Notes under the pieces: model-generated | What the model was told of the DNA's origin: nothing | What the model saw: the letters and a program-made list of their open reading frames with translations, nothing else | Database searches by the model: none | In this document: in pieces, positions 13,495 to 21,665 of the stretch | How positions within the stretch are numbered: the stretch's first letter is position 1 | Layout of the letters: each line of letters begins with the position of its first letter | Program-made: the position numbers and the translations under genes | Assembly (NCBI GenBank): GCA_023429845.1 | Contig: JAEZCY010000327.1 | Location: 1 to 29,377 of the forward strand | Length of the DNA stretch: 29,377 nt | Reading direction: 5' to 3' | DNA from: Acidobacteriota bacterium | Lineage (GTDB): Bacteria; Acidobacteriota; Vicinamibacteria; Vicinamibacterales; Vicinamibacteraceae

Positions 13495-14001
13495 TCACCA
13501 GCCAAGTCGATGCAGGAGCCGCTCGACCAGGGCCTCCACACGTCCGTGTGACTCGAGTCGCAGGTGGGCCTGCCGATACGCGGCACGCCGTTGCTCGAAC
13601 AGCGCCTCGAAGGCCGCGCGGTCGGCTGCGAGGGGGCGGCGCCCATCGGAGGGGACCCGATCCACGATGCGTGAGAAGGGCACGTCGAGCCAGACCGCGA
13701 CGCCATCGGCCAGGACGTCGGCGCGGTTCTCCGGCTGCACGAACGTGCCGCCGCCGGTCGCCACCACGACGCTGCGCACGGGCAGCAGCGACAGCAGCAC
13801 CTCGCGTTCGACCTTGCGGAAATACGGCTCGCCGCGCTCGGCAAACAGCTGCGAGACGCTGCGACCCTCGCGACGTTCGATCTCGTCGTCGAGGTCCACG
13901 TGGCGCCAGCCGAGGCGTCGTCCGAGGGCGCGGGCCAGCGTGGTCTTGCCCGATCCCATGAACCCCACCAGATAGACCTTGTCTGTGTGGGTCGGGATCA
14001 T
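13495..14001 (-). CDS. aroK: Shikimate kinase
   Basis: Shikimate kinase phosphorylates shikimate with ATP in the chorismate pathway. The 168-residue protein contains Walker A GFMGSGKT (13-20), the shikimate-binding DLDDEIE (36-42), FAERGEPYFRKVE (53-65), GGG (83-85) and the lid segment DGRRPLA. Its ATG overlaps the aroA stop (ATGA), so the two chorismate-pathway genes are translationally coupled. The product of this enzyme is the substrate of the neighbour AroA. Confidence 0.95.
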   Translation of the reverse strand: MIPTHTDKVYLVGFMGSGKTTLARALGRRLGWRHVDLDDEIERREGRSVSQLFAERGEPYFRKVEREVLLSLLPVRSVVVATGGGTFVQPENRADVLADGVAVWLDVPFSRIVDRVPSDGRRPLAADRAAFEALFEQRRAAYRQAHLRLESHGRVEALVERLLHRLGW

Positions 14002-15320
14002 TTCCTCAGGGCAGCGAGGACGTCGAAGAACCCGGGGTAGGAGACGTTGACGGCGTCGGCGCCGCGGATGACGGTCGGCTCGAGCGCGCCGAGCCCGGCC
14101 ACGGCAAACGCCATCGCGAGACGATGGTCGTCGGCTGCATCGACCTCGCCGCCGAGGAGGCGCCGCGAACCTCGCACGTGGAATCCGTCGGGCAGTTCGT
14201 CTGCGTCGGCGCCCAGGGCGCGCAGCCCGTTCACGAGCGCCGTGATGCGGTCACTCTCCTTGGCGCGAAGTTCCTGCGCGCCGGTCACGCGGAGTTCGCC
14301 GCCGTGCGTGGCCAGCGCCGCGAGCACCGGCAGTTCATCGATCAGACCGGGCACGTCGGCGGGGCTGAGTTCGAGGCGACGGAGACCGCGGTGACGGACG
14401 CGCACCCGGCCCACCGGTTCCTCGGCGTCGGTGCGCTCCACGAGCAGGTCCACGTCGGCGCCCATGCGGCGCAGCACGTCGAAAATCCCCGTGCGGCTCG
14501 GGTTCAGGCCCACGTCGCGCAATTCGATGAAGGAACCGGGCAACGCGGCCGCGGCGCAGGCCCAGAAGGCGGCCGACGACGGATCGCCGGGGACGGCGAG
14601 GTCGCGGGCGGCGAGGGGCTGCTCGCCTTCGATGCGAATGACGTGACCGTGGACGTCCACCGTGGCGCCGAACGCCTTCAGCGCGCGCTCGGTGTGATCG
14701 CGGGTGCCCGCCGGCTCCTCGAACGTCGTGATGCCAGCCGTCTGCAGGCCCGCCAGGAGCACGGCCGTCTTGACCTGGGCACTCGGCGTGTCGGGACGGT
14801 ACGTGATCGGACGCAGCGCCGTGCCGTCGATCGACAGCGGCGGCCGGCCATTGAACGACGTGACCACCGCCCCCATCTGCTGAAGGGGAGTGACCACCCG
14901 CATCATGGGCCGACGCCGGAGCGAGGCGTCGCCCGTGAGGATGCTCCTGAACGGGTGCGCCGCCAGCACGCCCGCCAGCATGCGAAGCGTCGAACCGGAG
15001 TTGCCGCAGTCGAGATCCGCAGCGGATGCTTGAAGTCCCCGCAGCCCGCGGCCGACTATCTGGACAGTCGGCACCTCGGCGCCAGTGGTTCTGTCGAACG
15101 CCGTGTGCCGCGAGACGACGGTTCCGAGTTGTTCGAGGCAGTGCAGCGTGCTCTGGCAGTCGTTGCCGGGCGCGTAATGCGTGATGCGCGTGACGCCCTC
15201 GGCGAGCGCCGCGACCATCGCGTACCGATGGGAAATCGACTTGTCACCGGGCACGCGCACGACGCCTTCGAGGGAGGTGGCGGGCGCGACGGTGACGGTC
15301 ATCGTGAACTCGGCGGGCAT
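13998..15320 (-). CDS. aroA: 3-phosphoshikimate 1-carboxyvinyltransferase (EPSP synthase)
   Basis: AroA transfers the enolpyruvyl group of phosphoenolpyruvate to shikimate-3-phosphate. From ATG 15320 the protein is 440 residues, near the usual 430. The signature VPGDKSISHR gives Lys27 and Arg32; LDCGNSGSTLRML, the TAR-like TGDASLRRRPM and the AKESDRI segment (written RAKESDRITAL) are also present. An ATG at 15302 (MTVTVAP) is an equally possible start. The upstream in-frame ATG at 15392 overlaps the divergent promoter and is unlikely. A TACAGT box lies 10 nt before 15320. The enzyme class with respect to glyphosate tolerance cannot be judged safely by eye. Confidence 0.94.
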   Translation of the reverse strand: MPAEFTMTVTVAPATSLEGVVRVPGDKSISHRYAMVAALAEGVTRITHYAPGNDCQSTLHCLEQLGTVVSRHTAFDRTTGAEVPTVQIVGRGLRGLQASAADLDCGNSGSTLRMLAGVLAAHPFRSILTGDASLRRRPMMRVVTPLQQMGAVVTSFNGRPPLSIDGTALRPITYRPDTPSAQVKTAVLLAGLQTAGITTFEEPAGTRDHTERALKAFGATVDVHGHVIRIEGEQPLAARDLAVPGDPSSAAFWACAAAALPGSFIELRDVGLNPSRTGIFDVLRRMGADVDLLVERTDAEEPVGRVRVRHRGLRRLELSPADVPGLIDELPVLAALATHGGELRVTGAQELRAKESDRITALVNGLRALGADADELPDGFHVRGSRRLLGGEVDAADDHRLAMAFAVAGLGALEPTVIRGADAVNVSYPGFFDVLAALRK

Positions 15321-15382
15321 GACGGGCTTCACTGTAGCATTCGCGGGCGGCGGAGCCGTCCGCGAGGGCGACCTGGAGCGTG

Positions 15383-15388
15383 TATGAT
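15383..15388 (+). promoter_or_regulatory. -10 box upstream of the RsbW-like gene
   Basis: TATGAT matches the -10 consensus at five of six positions and lies 18 nt before the ATG at 15407, giving a leader of about 12 nt. A clear -35 was not found. The divergent aroA start is about 60 bp away. Confidence 0.45.
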
Positions 15389-15406
15389 GCACGCCAACCC
15401 GACCGC

Positions 15407-15850
15407 ATGGCCGACCGTCCCGCGCTCTCCCTGGTGCTCAACAGCCACGTCGACGTGCTCGATTACGTGCAGGTGGTCTGCGACCGGCTGTGTGCCACGG
15501 CGCGCATGACCGAGGACGCCGTCCACTGGGTTGGCGTCGCCGTTCGCGAGTCGGTGGTCAACGCCATGCGGCACGGCAACAAGTTCGCCCCCGACAAGCA
15601 CGTGCGTGTGGACTTCACCTTCGTGCCTGCCGACGCGCCCGAGTTCCTGCAGGTCACCGTGCAGGACGAAGGAGAAGGCTTCGAGCCGGAAGAGATTGCC
15701 GACCCGCTGGCGCCGGAGAATCTCCTGAAGGCGAGCGGTCGCGGTATCTTCTTCATGCGCAGCTTCATGGACGATGTCCAGCTGCGCCGACGACCCGAAG
15801 GCGGCATGGAGGTGTCCATGCGCAAGCGCCTGTCGGGTTCCTCCGCATGA
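15407..15850 (+). CDS. ATP-binding regulatory protein, RsbW/anti-sigma-factor kinase-like
   Basis: This 147-residue single-domain GHKL ATPase resembles serine kinases of the RsbW/SpoIIAB type. It contains the N-box VRESVVNAMRHG (E49, N52), the G1-box DEGEGF (87-92) and the G2 segment SGRGIFFMRSF (110-120). Such proteins bind sigma factors or phosphorylate STAS-domain partners. Neither partner is encoded nearby, so the target is unknown. The ATG at 15407 was chosen because an upstream GTG at 15380 overlaps the -10 box. The stop overlaps the start of the next gene (ATGA). Confidence 0.85.
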   Translation: MADRPALSLVLNSHVDVLDYVQVVCDRLCATARMTEDAVHWVGVAVRESVVNAMRHGNKFAPDKHVRVDFTFVPADAPEFLQVTVQDEGEGFEPEEIADPLAPENLLKASGRGIFFMRSFMDDVQLRRRPEGGMEVSMRKRLSGSSA

Positions 15851-16683
15851 ACGCACCCGATCCGTTGTTCCTGGCCACGGCCGTCGAAGCCGTCCAGCAG
15901 GCAGGCGCCATCCAGATGGCGCATTTCGGCCGGCCCATGCGCATCGACAAGAAGGGCGACGGTCAGATCGACCTCGTCACGGAAGTCGATGTGGCCGTCG
16001 AGCGCATGTTCCGAGCTCTGGTCGCCGAGCGCTTTCCGGACCACGCCGTCCTCGGTGAAGAGCTTCAGCAGGACGACCTCCTGCGCGGCGACGTGCCCGG
16101 GTACTGCTGGGTGTTCGACCCGATCGACGGCACGACCAACTACGCGCACGGCCTGCCGATCTTCTGTGCGTCCCTTGGGCTCGAGCTCGACGGCGAGGTC
16201 ATCGTCGCGGCCATTTACGACCCGACGCGACGCGAACTGTTCACGGCGGAGCGTGGCCAGGGCGCGCGGCTGAACGGGCAGCCGCTGTCGGTCACCCAGG
16301 CCGACACCGTCCTCGACAGCCTGCTGGTCACCGGGTTCCCGTACACGGTGCACGAGAGCGACACCGGCGCGGAACTGGTGGCGCTGTTCGGCCACTTTCT
16401 CGGGCGCAGTCGCGCGGTGCGCCGGCTCGGGTCCGCGGCGCTCGACCTGGCCTATGTGGCGGCGGGTCGCTTCGACGGGTTCTACGAGGCCACGCTCAAG
16501 CCCTGGGACTCCTGCGCAGGTGCTCTGCTCGTCGAGGAGGCGGGCGGGCGGATCACCGACTGGCGCGGCACGCGGTTCCAGTCGCGCATGCCCCAGGTGC
16601 TCGCCACCAACGGCCGCATCCACGACGAGATGCAGGCCATGCTCACCGAGTTCTACGCCCGGAGACTCCCACGCACCGAGTGA
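15847..16683 (+). CDS. Inositol monophosphatase family protein
   Basis: The 278-residue protein has the lithium-sensitive, Mg-dependent phosphatase motifs: GEEL (70-73), FDPIDGTTNYAHG (90-102) and WDSCAGALLVEEAGG (beginning at W220). Family members hydrolyse myo-inositol-1-phosphate, and some act on fructose-1,6-bisphosphate, histidinol phosphate or PAP. The DPIDGTTN form and length favour SuhB-like inositol monophosphatase. It overlaps the RsbW-like gene by 4 nt, and no inositol pathway gene is adjacent. Confidence 0.9.
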   Translation: MNAPDPLFLATAVEAVQQAGAIQMAHFGRPMRIDKKGDGQIDLVTEVDVAVERMFRALVAERFPDHAVLGEELQQDDLLRGDVPGYCWVFDPIDGTTNYAHGLPIFCASLGLELDGEVIVAAIYDPTRRELFTAERGQGARLNGQPLSVTQADTVLDSLLVTGFPYTVHESDTGAELVALFGHFLGRSRAVRRLGSAALDLAYVAAGRFDGFYEATLKPWDSCAGALLVEEAGGRITDWRGTRFQSRMPQVLATNGRIHDEMQAMLTEFYARRLPRTE

Positions 16684-16801
16684 CGCCGGCCGAGGACAGC
16701 TCCCAGGGCATGCTCCTTGCTTGAAGTCCGCTCAGCACAGGGACGGGCGGCACACGCATGGGGCGTGACCTTCGGGAAGCCAGTCCGTGGAGATACACGC
16801 C

Positions 16802-17497
16802 ATGTGGCGACGTTTGCTGGTGGGCGGGGCGCTGGTGTTCGCGTGCAGCGGATCGGCGTACGCGCAGGACGCCGTGTTCGGCGTCAACATCGGAGGCTTC
16901 CTGGTCAAGGGTGAGGACTCGCGCGACCGCGACGACGTCCTGCGCCAGAACCTGAGTTTCCTCGAATTCGATCTCGCGGACTTCAACGGCGTGACTGCCG
17001 GCGGCGACTTCGCGATCAGCGTCGGGTCCTTCATCGAGGTGGGCGCGGGCGTCAACTTCTACCAGCGCACGGTCCCGACCGTGTACTCGGGGTTCGTCGA
17101 CGCCGACGGCACCGAAATCGAGTCGGATCTGAAGCTGCGCAACATCCCGGTGACGTTCACCGCGAAGGTGTTCCCGCTGACGCGCGACGCCGGCGTCCAG
17201 CCCTACGTGGGCGGTGGCGTCCAGCTCAATCGCTGGCGCTACACCGAGGTGGGCGAGTTCCTGGACTTCAGCAACGGCGAGATCTTCCGCGACAGCTTCA
17301 CTGACGATGGCCTGGAGATCGGCCCGGTCATCCTCGCGGGCGTCCGTTTCCCGGTGGGCGCCAACGCGCTGCTCGGCGGCGAGTGGCGCTATTCCACCGC
17401 CAAGGCCAGCCTGGATCCCGACCTCGGGTTCTTCGGCGAATCGGTGGATCTCGGCGGGAACACGTTCCTGTTCACGGTCAACTTCAAACTCCGCTAG
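16802..17497 (+). CDS. Outer-membrane beta-barrel protein
   Basis: The 231-residue protein has a signal peptide (MWRRLLVGGALVFACSGSAYA, cleavage before QD near residue 22). Alternating hydrophobic/polar strands typical of an eight-stranded barrel follow: FEVGAGV-like repeats such as FIEVGAGVNFYQR, VQPYVGGGVQLNRW and ALLGGEWRYST. The C-terminal strand is FLFTVNFKLR. Small barrels of this type act as adhesins, pores or structural proteins; the function is not predictable. ATG 16802 has GGAG 9 nt upstream. The 118 nt before it (16684-16801) show no clear promoter. Confidence 0.82.
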   Translation: MWRRLLVGGALVFACSGSAYAQDAVFGVNIGGFLVKGEDSRDRDDVLRQNLSFLEFDLADFNGVTAGGDFAISVGSFIEVGAGVNFYQRTVPTVYSGFVDADGTEIESDLKLRNIPVTFTAKVFPLTRDAGVQPYVGGGVQLNRWRYTEVGEFLDFSNGEIFRDSFTDDGLEIGPVILAGVRFPVGANALLGGEWRYSTAKASLDPDLGFFGESVDLGGNTFLFTVNFKLR

Positions 17498-17508
17498 CTG
17501 CAGAGATC

Positions 17509-17537
17509 GGGACGGCTCTCCGGCCGTCCCTTCTTCT
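17509..17537 (+). terminator. Intrinsic terminator of the barrel gene
   Basis: A perfect 8-bp stem (GGGACGGC and GCCGTCCC, 6-nt loop) begins 12 nt after the stop codon. It is followed by TTCTTCT, giving a classical GC stem and U-rich tail. The tail overlaps the stop codon of the convergent glycosyltransferase gene. Confidence 0.8.
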
Positions 17538-19026
17538 ACCGTCGCACGTAGAGCGCCACGCCTCCACCTTCACACGTGCGCGTGAACCCCTCGAGGAAGG
17601 CGGGGTCGGCCTGCGCCATGCGAAAGAGCTGATCGCCGCCCTCGGCTCGTTCCTCGACGAGCACGAACGCGGCGTGGCGCTGCGGGCTCCGCAGCGCCTC
17701 GTACCAGATCTCGCCGACGCCTTCGTGGATGTAGTCGGCGATGTCGAAGCCGTGGTGCGAGGTTTCCTGCATGTAGTGCGCGAGCGATCCCATGCTCACG
17801 AGGATTGGCTCGCCGTGCCAGCGCGCCTGGAGGCAGGCTGTCACATCCCGCCGCTCACGCTGGTTGGCGCGATCCCACTGGGCCTCGGCCACCATCGGTG
17901 AGGTCAGCCCGAGCGGACGCCTCTCGACGGCGAGCACCGCGAGCACCAGCAGCACCACGACACCCCGATAGGCTTTCGGCAGCAGCGCCACGAGCATGCC
18001 GATGCAGGCTGCCGCGGCCGTGATCAGCAGGATCATGTAACGGATCCTGAACGGATGGCCGCTGACGAAGGCGTAGAAGGGCAGCGCCGCGGAGCCGGCC
18101 AGCGCCAGCACGAACCACCACGCCTGTCGTTGCGGATGCACGAGCCCGTTCACCAGCACCAGCACCGCGCCGGCGGCGCCGGCCCAGGCAACGGGCCAGC
18201 CGCCTACACGACCCAGGCCCCAGCCCACCTGCACGAGGGCCTCCGCCGGGTTGCCGTGCGCGGGATTGTTCGCCTCGTAGAAGCCACCGGTCACCAGCCA
18301 CTCACCGACCGTCGCCTTGCTGAGCACGAGGAACAGCAGCAGCGCGCCGAGCGGCCACACACCGACGCGCAGGGCAGCGGTCGCCGCGGCCCACGCCCCG
18401 CGGCCATTGCGCCAGACCGTAAGCCAGGCCACCAGTCCGGCTGCCGCCGTGATTGGCCAGGCCTCGTAGCGGGTCAGGCAGGCGAGCGCCAGGACCAGGC
18501 CGGCAGGCCACGCCGCTCCGGCGCCGCCCGTTGTCGTCCAGTGGTGGAGCAGCGCCACGCCGCTGACGGTGAGGCCGAGCAGGAGCGGCTCGGTCATCGG
18601 CGTGGCCTGCAGGTACAGGAGATCCGGTTGCCACACGAACACGGCGAGGGTGGCGATCGCCGCGGCGACCGACGCCGACAGCCTCGCGACGAGCCAGCAC
18701 AGCGCGGCCGCGGCCATTGCGAAGGATGCCATCGAGATGGCCACGCCCGACGCGCCGCTGCGGTACCACGCGTCCACCTGCACCGGCACGGCGTTCAGCA
18801 CGTGCGGCAGCGGCAGCCACACCGCGCCGATCTGGCGCCAGCCCGGCGTCAGGCTGTCCATGATGCGGCGCGCCACCACCAGGTGCGCCTTCGCATCGTA
18901 GTGGCTCAGCGTGAGGTCATGCGACGCGTAGTAATAGGTGGCGGCACTGCCGACGAGCAGCGCCACCACGGCGGCGAGCACGGGCACGAAGGCGGGTCGG
19001 GATGTGATGGACGGTCGGGCAGGCAC
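17536..19026 (-). CDS. Integral-membrane glycosyltransferase, GT-C fold (GT39/ArnT-like)
   Basis: The 496-residue protein is strongly hydrophobic, with about ten membrane segments in the first 380 residues and a soluble C-terminal domain. The first extracytoplasmic loop carries LSHYDAKAHLVVARRIMDS (about residues 39-57). Its acidic residue sits where GT-C transferases place the catalytic aspartate. GT-C enzymes use polyprenyl-phosphate sugars outside the membrane and glycosylate lipids or proteins. The GT2 enzyme at 19795 could supply such a donor. The start is GTG 19026. The gene diverges from the DedA-like gene and converges on the barrel gene. Confidence 0.75.
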   Translation of the reverse strand: MPARPSITSRPAFVPVLAAVVALLVGSAATYYYASHDLTLSHYDAKAHLVVARRIMDSLTPGWRQIGAVWLPLPHVLNAVPVQVDAWYRSGASGVAISMASFAMAAAALCWLVARLSASVAAAIATLAVFVWQPDLLYLQATPMTEPLLLGLTVSGVALLHHWTTTGGAGAAWPAGLVLALACLTRYEAWPITAAAGLVAWLTVWRNGRGAWAAATAALRVGVWPLGALLLFLVLSKATVGEWLVTGGFYEANNPAHGNPAEALVQVGWGLGRVGGWPVAWAGAAGAVLVLVNGLVHPQRQAWWFVLALAGSAALPFYAFVSGHPFRIRYMILLITAAAACIGMLVALLPKAYRGVVVLLVLAVLAVERRPLGLTSPMVAEAQWDRANQRERRDVTACLQARWHGEPILVSMGSLAHYMQETSHHGFDIADYIHEGVGEIWYEALRSPQRHAAFVLVEERAEGGDQLFRMAQADPAFLEGFTRTCEGGGVALYVRR

Positions 19027-19039
19027 GTGGGAGCTTGGC

Positions 19040-19045
19040 TATAAT
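19040..19045 (+). promoter_or_regulatory. Perfect TATAAT box in the divergent gap
   Basis: A perfect -10 hexamer lies 6 nt before an ATG at 19052. No -35 is recognisable at 17 bp. Its reverse complement also gives a GATTAT box 14 nt before the GT-C gene start, so the same DNA could serve both directions. Confidence 0.5.
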
Positions 19046-19051
19046 CGTCGG

Positions 19052-19102
19052 ATGGCGCGATCGGCCGTCCTTGCCGATCAGGGGCCGACCATCCCGCCAT
19101 AG
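19052..19102 (+). other. Structured leader or 16-codon mini-ORF upstream of the dedA-like gene
   Basis: A transcript starting after TATAAT would begin at this ATG. The frame encodes 16 residues (MARSAVLADQGPTIPP) and ends with TAG. The same bases can fold: ATGGCG (19052-19057) pairs with CGCCAT (19095-19100), and inside it GATCGGC (19059-19065) pairs with GCCGATC (19073-19079). It may be a leader RNA, a leader peptide, or coincidence. Positions 19103-19173 have no further feature I recognise. Confidence 0.3.
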
Positions 19103-19173
19103 TACCTCGGCCGCTGCGACAGCCTGCCGGCTGTGATGCAGTCGTGCTGCTGTCGTGCCGAGCCATCCACCGC

Positions 19174-19779
19174 ATGTCGAAAGTCGTCGCTGCCGTCCAG
19201 TCGTTCGCGCTCGCGCTCGGCGCCCCCGGGCTCTTCCTGGTGGCGTTCCTCGACTCGTCGTTTCTCTCGCTGCCACAGGTCAACGACCTGCTGCTGGTCT
19301 GGATGGTGACGCGTGAGCCGTCGATGTGGTTCGTCTACGCGGCGGTGACGACGCTCGGTTCGATTGCCGGCTGCGTCGTCATGTACCTGCTCGCCCGAAA
19401 GGGCGGCGAACGCGTGCTGCGGAAGATGGTCAGCGCGGAGCGCGTCGAGCAGGGGCGCGCCACCTTCCAGCGCTGGGGGCTGCTCGCGGTGCTGGTGCCG
19501 TCCGTGCTGCCGCCGCCGGCGCCCTTCAAGGTGTTCGTGCTGCTGGCCGGCGTCGTGCAGATCCCGTTGTGGCAGTTCGTGACCGCGATCGGCATCGGTC
19601 GCGGTTTCCGCTACTTCGGCGAGGCGCTGCTCGCGCGCTGGTACGGGCAACAGGCAATGACGTTCCTCGACGAGCACCTGCGTCCGATTTCCCTCGCCGT
19701 GGCGGCGGTGCTCGTGGTCGGCGCCATCGCGTACGCGCTGCTCCGGCAGCGTCGGACACCACAAGCCGGTGCGGTATAA
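19174..19779 (+). CDS. DedA-like VTT-domain membrane protein
   Basis: The 201-residue protein (from ATG 19174) has the DedA/VTT layout: re-entrant N-terminal segment with FLVAFLDSSFLSLPQVNDLLL, membrane helices, FQRWGLLAVLVPSVLPPPAPFKVFVLLAG (about residues 99-127) with its proline-rich centre, and a C-terminal helix. DedA proteins are thought to flip lipids such as phosphatidylethanolamine or undecaprenyl phosphate carriers. That would suit its place before a polyprenyl-phosphate sugar transferase. A GTG at 19144 preceded by TGTGAT at 6 nt is an alternative start. Its TAA stop lies inside the TATAAT box of the next gene. Confidence 0.82.
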   Translation: MSKVVAAVQSFALALGAPGLFLVAFLDSSFLSLPQVNDLLLVWMVTREPSMWFVYAAVTTLGSIAGCVVMYLLARKGGERVLRKMVSAERVEQGRATFQRWGLLAVLVPSVLPPPAPFKVFVLLAGVVQIPLWQFVTAIGIGRGFRYFGEALLARWYGQQAMTFLDEHLRPISLAVAAVLVVGAIAYALLRQRRTPQAGAV

Positions 19780-19780
19780 T
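19775..19780 (+). promoter_or_regulatory. TATAAT box before the GT2 gene
   Basis: A perfect -10 hexamer overlaps the stop codon of the DedA-like gene and lies 14 nt before the ATG at 19795. The -35 region is poor. It may let the glycan genes be expressed apart from the DedA-like gene. Confidence 0.4.
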
Positions 19781-19794
19781 CCGGCGTTCGCCTG

Positions 19795-20814
19795 ATGATC
19801 CCCGAGATCTCCCTCGTCATCCCCATCTACAACGAAGCGCCGAACATCGAGGCGCTCTACGTGGAGATCACGGCGGCGCTCGACCCGTGGGGCCGCACCT
19901 ACGAGGTGCTGCTCGTCGATGACGGCAGCACGGATGGCAGCGGTGCACTGCTGGCGGCCTTGCCGGCGCGCGACCCGCGCTTCCGCATCATCCGCTTCCG
20001 GCGCAATTTCGGCCAGACGCCGGCGTTCTCGGCGGGCTTCGCGCATGCGCGTGGACGCGTCATCATCACGTCGGACGGTGACCTGCAGAACGACCCGAAG
20101 GACATCCCGATGCTCGTCGCCCGTCTCGAAGAGGGCTTCGACATCGTGTGCGGGTGGCGCCGCGACCGCAAGGACACGCTGATCACGCGTCGCATTCCGT
20201 CGATGATCGCCAACAAGCTGATCTCGCGGGCCACCGGCGTCGAACTGCACGACTACGGGTGCTCGCTCAAGGCATTCCGCAGCGAAGTCGTCAAGCCGCT
20301 CCGCCTGTACGGCGAGATGCACCGCTTCATCCCGGCGATTGCCAGCGAGTTCGGCGTCAAGGTGGACGAGGTCGAGGTGAACCATCGCGCCCGGCGGGCC
20401 GGCGCGTCCAAGTACGGGCTGTCGCGCACGATCCGCGTCATCCTGGACCTGCTCACCGTCAAGTTCCTGCTCAACTACGCGACGCGCCCGCTGCAGATCT
20501 TCGGCCTCGTCGGCGTGATCCTCGGCGGCCTGGGCGCCCTGATCATGGCGTACCTGGCCTTCGTGCGCCTCTTCATGCACCAGGGCATCGCCGACAGGCC
20601 GCTGCTGCTGCTCGGCGTCGTGCTCGTGTTCGCAGGGCTCCAGTTGCTCACCATGGGCCTGCTCGCCGAGCTGCAGGCGCGGACGTACCACGAGTCGCAG
20701 GACAAGCCGACCTATGCGATCCGCGACATCGTCGAGGCGCCGGCCGATCAGCCCGATGCGGCGCGCCTGGTGCCCCACGTCGCGACGGCGAGCCGGGGGA
20801 TGCCACGGGGGTGA
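19795..20814 (+). CDS. Family 2 glycosyltransferase, polyprenyl-phosphate sugar transferase type
   Basis: The 339-residue protein has a cytoplasmic GT-A domain: SLVIPIYNEAPNIEAL (6-21), VDDGSTDGS (41-49), SDGDLQNDPKDIP (93-105, the metal-binding DxD-like site), and RRAGASKYGLSRT. Two membrane helices follow near residues 230-255 and 263-288. This layout is that of DPM1/GtrB/ArnC-like enzymes, which move a sugar from a nucleotide to undecaprenyl phosphate. The product is the usual donor of GT-C transferases such as the one encoded at 17536. It overlaps the acyltransferase gene by 4 nt (GTGA). Confidence 0.9.
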   Translation: MIPEISLVIPIYNEAPNIEALYVEITAALDPWGRTYEVLLVDDGSTDGSGALLAALPARDPRFRIIRFRRNFGQTPAFSAGFAHARGRVIITSDGDLQNDPKDIPMLVARLEEGFDIVCGWRRDRKDTLITRRIPSMIANKLISRATGVELHDYGCSLKAFRSEVVKPLRLYGEMHRFIPAIASEFGVKVDEVEVNHRARRAGASKYGLSRTIRVILDLLTVKFLLNYATRPLQIFGLVGVILGGLGALIMAYLAFVRLFMHQGIADRPLLLLGVVLVFAGLQLLTMGLLAELQARTYHESQDKPTYAIRDIVEAPADQPDAARLVPHVATASRGMPRG

Positions 20815-21599
20815 AGGCGCCGCGAGAACACGATGCGCGGATCACCGTGATCCAGCGCGAGCTGTTCGACGAGCAGAAGTCGAAGGCGCAGCGCTACGCC
20901 GAACTCGTGGTGGGCAAGCCAGGCCTGCTCGCGCTCCTGAAGTACGAAGTCGTCACGCTGCTCTGCTGGGGTGTTCCCGGCGCGCTCGGCCTGTTCCTGC
21001 GGTCGAAACTGTATCCGCTGCTGCTCGGGTCGTGCGGCCGCGGCGTGGCCTTCGGCACCGGCGTGGTGTTGCGCCACCCGCACAAGATCCACATCGCCGA
21101 CAACGTCGTCGTCGACGACGGCTGCTGCCTCGATGCCAAGGGCAGCGACAACCAGGGCATTCGCATCGGGCGCGGCGTGTTCCTCGGTCGGAATGCGATC
21201 CTCAGCTGCAAGAACGGCGACATCGTCATCGAGGACGAGGCCAACATCGGCTTCAACACCGAGATCTTCTCGGCGTCGCGGGTGCGCGTCGGCCAGAAGG
21301 TGCTGATTGCCGCCTACACGTACCTGGTGGGGGGCGATCACCTCTACGATCGGGTGGACGTGCCGGTGCTCGACCAGGGACGGACCGCAGCCGGGATCGA
21401 CGTCGGCGACCACGTCTGGCTGGGCGCGCACGTCGTCGTGACCGATGGTTCGACGGTTGGCCGCGATGCGATCATCGGCGCGGGCGCGGTGGTAGTCGGC
21501 GCCATCCCGGAGTTCGCGATTGCCGTCGGTACGCCGGCGAAAGTCGTGCGCGATCGGCGGGGCACCGCACTCCAGGGAGACGCGGAGCCGGATCGGTAG
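20811..21599 (+). CDS. Hexapeptide-repeat acyltransferase
   Basis: From GTG 20811 the protein has 262 residues. After a helical N-terminus with a hydrophobic stretch (GLFLRSKLYPLLLG) it forms a left-handed beta-helix of hexapeptide repeats: GVAFGTGVVLRHPHKIHIADNVVVDDGC, IVIEDEANIGFNTEIF, DHVWLGAHVVVTDGSTVGRDAIIGAGAVVVGAI, ending GTPAKVVRDR. It belongs to the WbbJ/NodL/CysE-like acetyltransferase group, typically O- or N-acetylating sugars of surface glycans. The overlap with the GT2 gene shows co-translation. The acyl donor and acceptor are unknown. Confidence 0.88.
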   Translation: MKAPREHDARITVIQRELFDEQKSKAQRYAELVVGKPGLLALLKYEVVTLLCWGVPGALGLFLRSKLYPLLLGSCGRGVAFGTGVVLRHPHKIHIADNVVVDDGCCLDAKGSDNQGIRIGRGVFLGRNAILSCKNGDIVIEDEANIGFNTEIFSASRVRVGQKVLIAAYTYLVGGDHLYDRVDVPVLDQGRTAAGIDVGDHVWLGAHVVVTDGSTVGRDAIIGAGAVVVGAIPEFAIAVGTPAKVVRDRRGTALQGDAEPDR

Positions 21600-21665
21600 C
21601 ACAACGATGCCTTCGACGTTCCCGCATTTCCGCCTTTCCGCATCGAGGATGCGAGCGTAAGACCC

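Noticed and set aside
15321..15392. aroA start at 15392
   Set aside because: The extra 24 residues are basic and unlike EPSP synthase N-termini, and the start would lie beyond the divergent -10 box.
19078..20778. 566-residue minus-strand frame opposite the DedA-like and GT2 genes
   Set aside because: It has low-complexity antisense composition with no motif; the plus strand carries well-conserved families.
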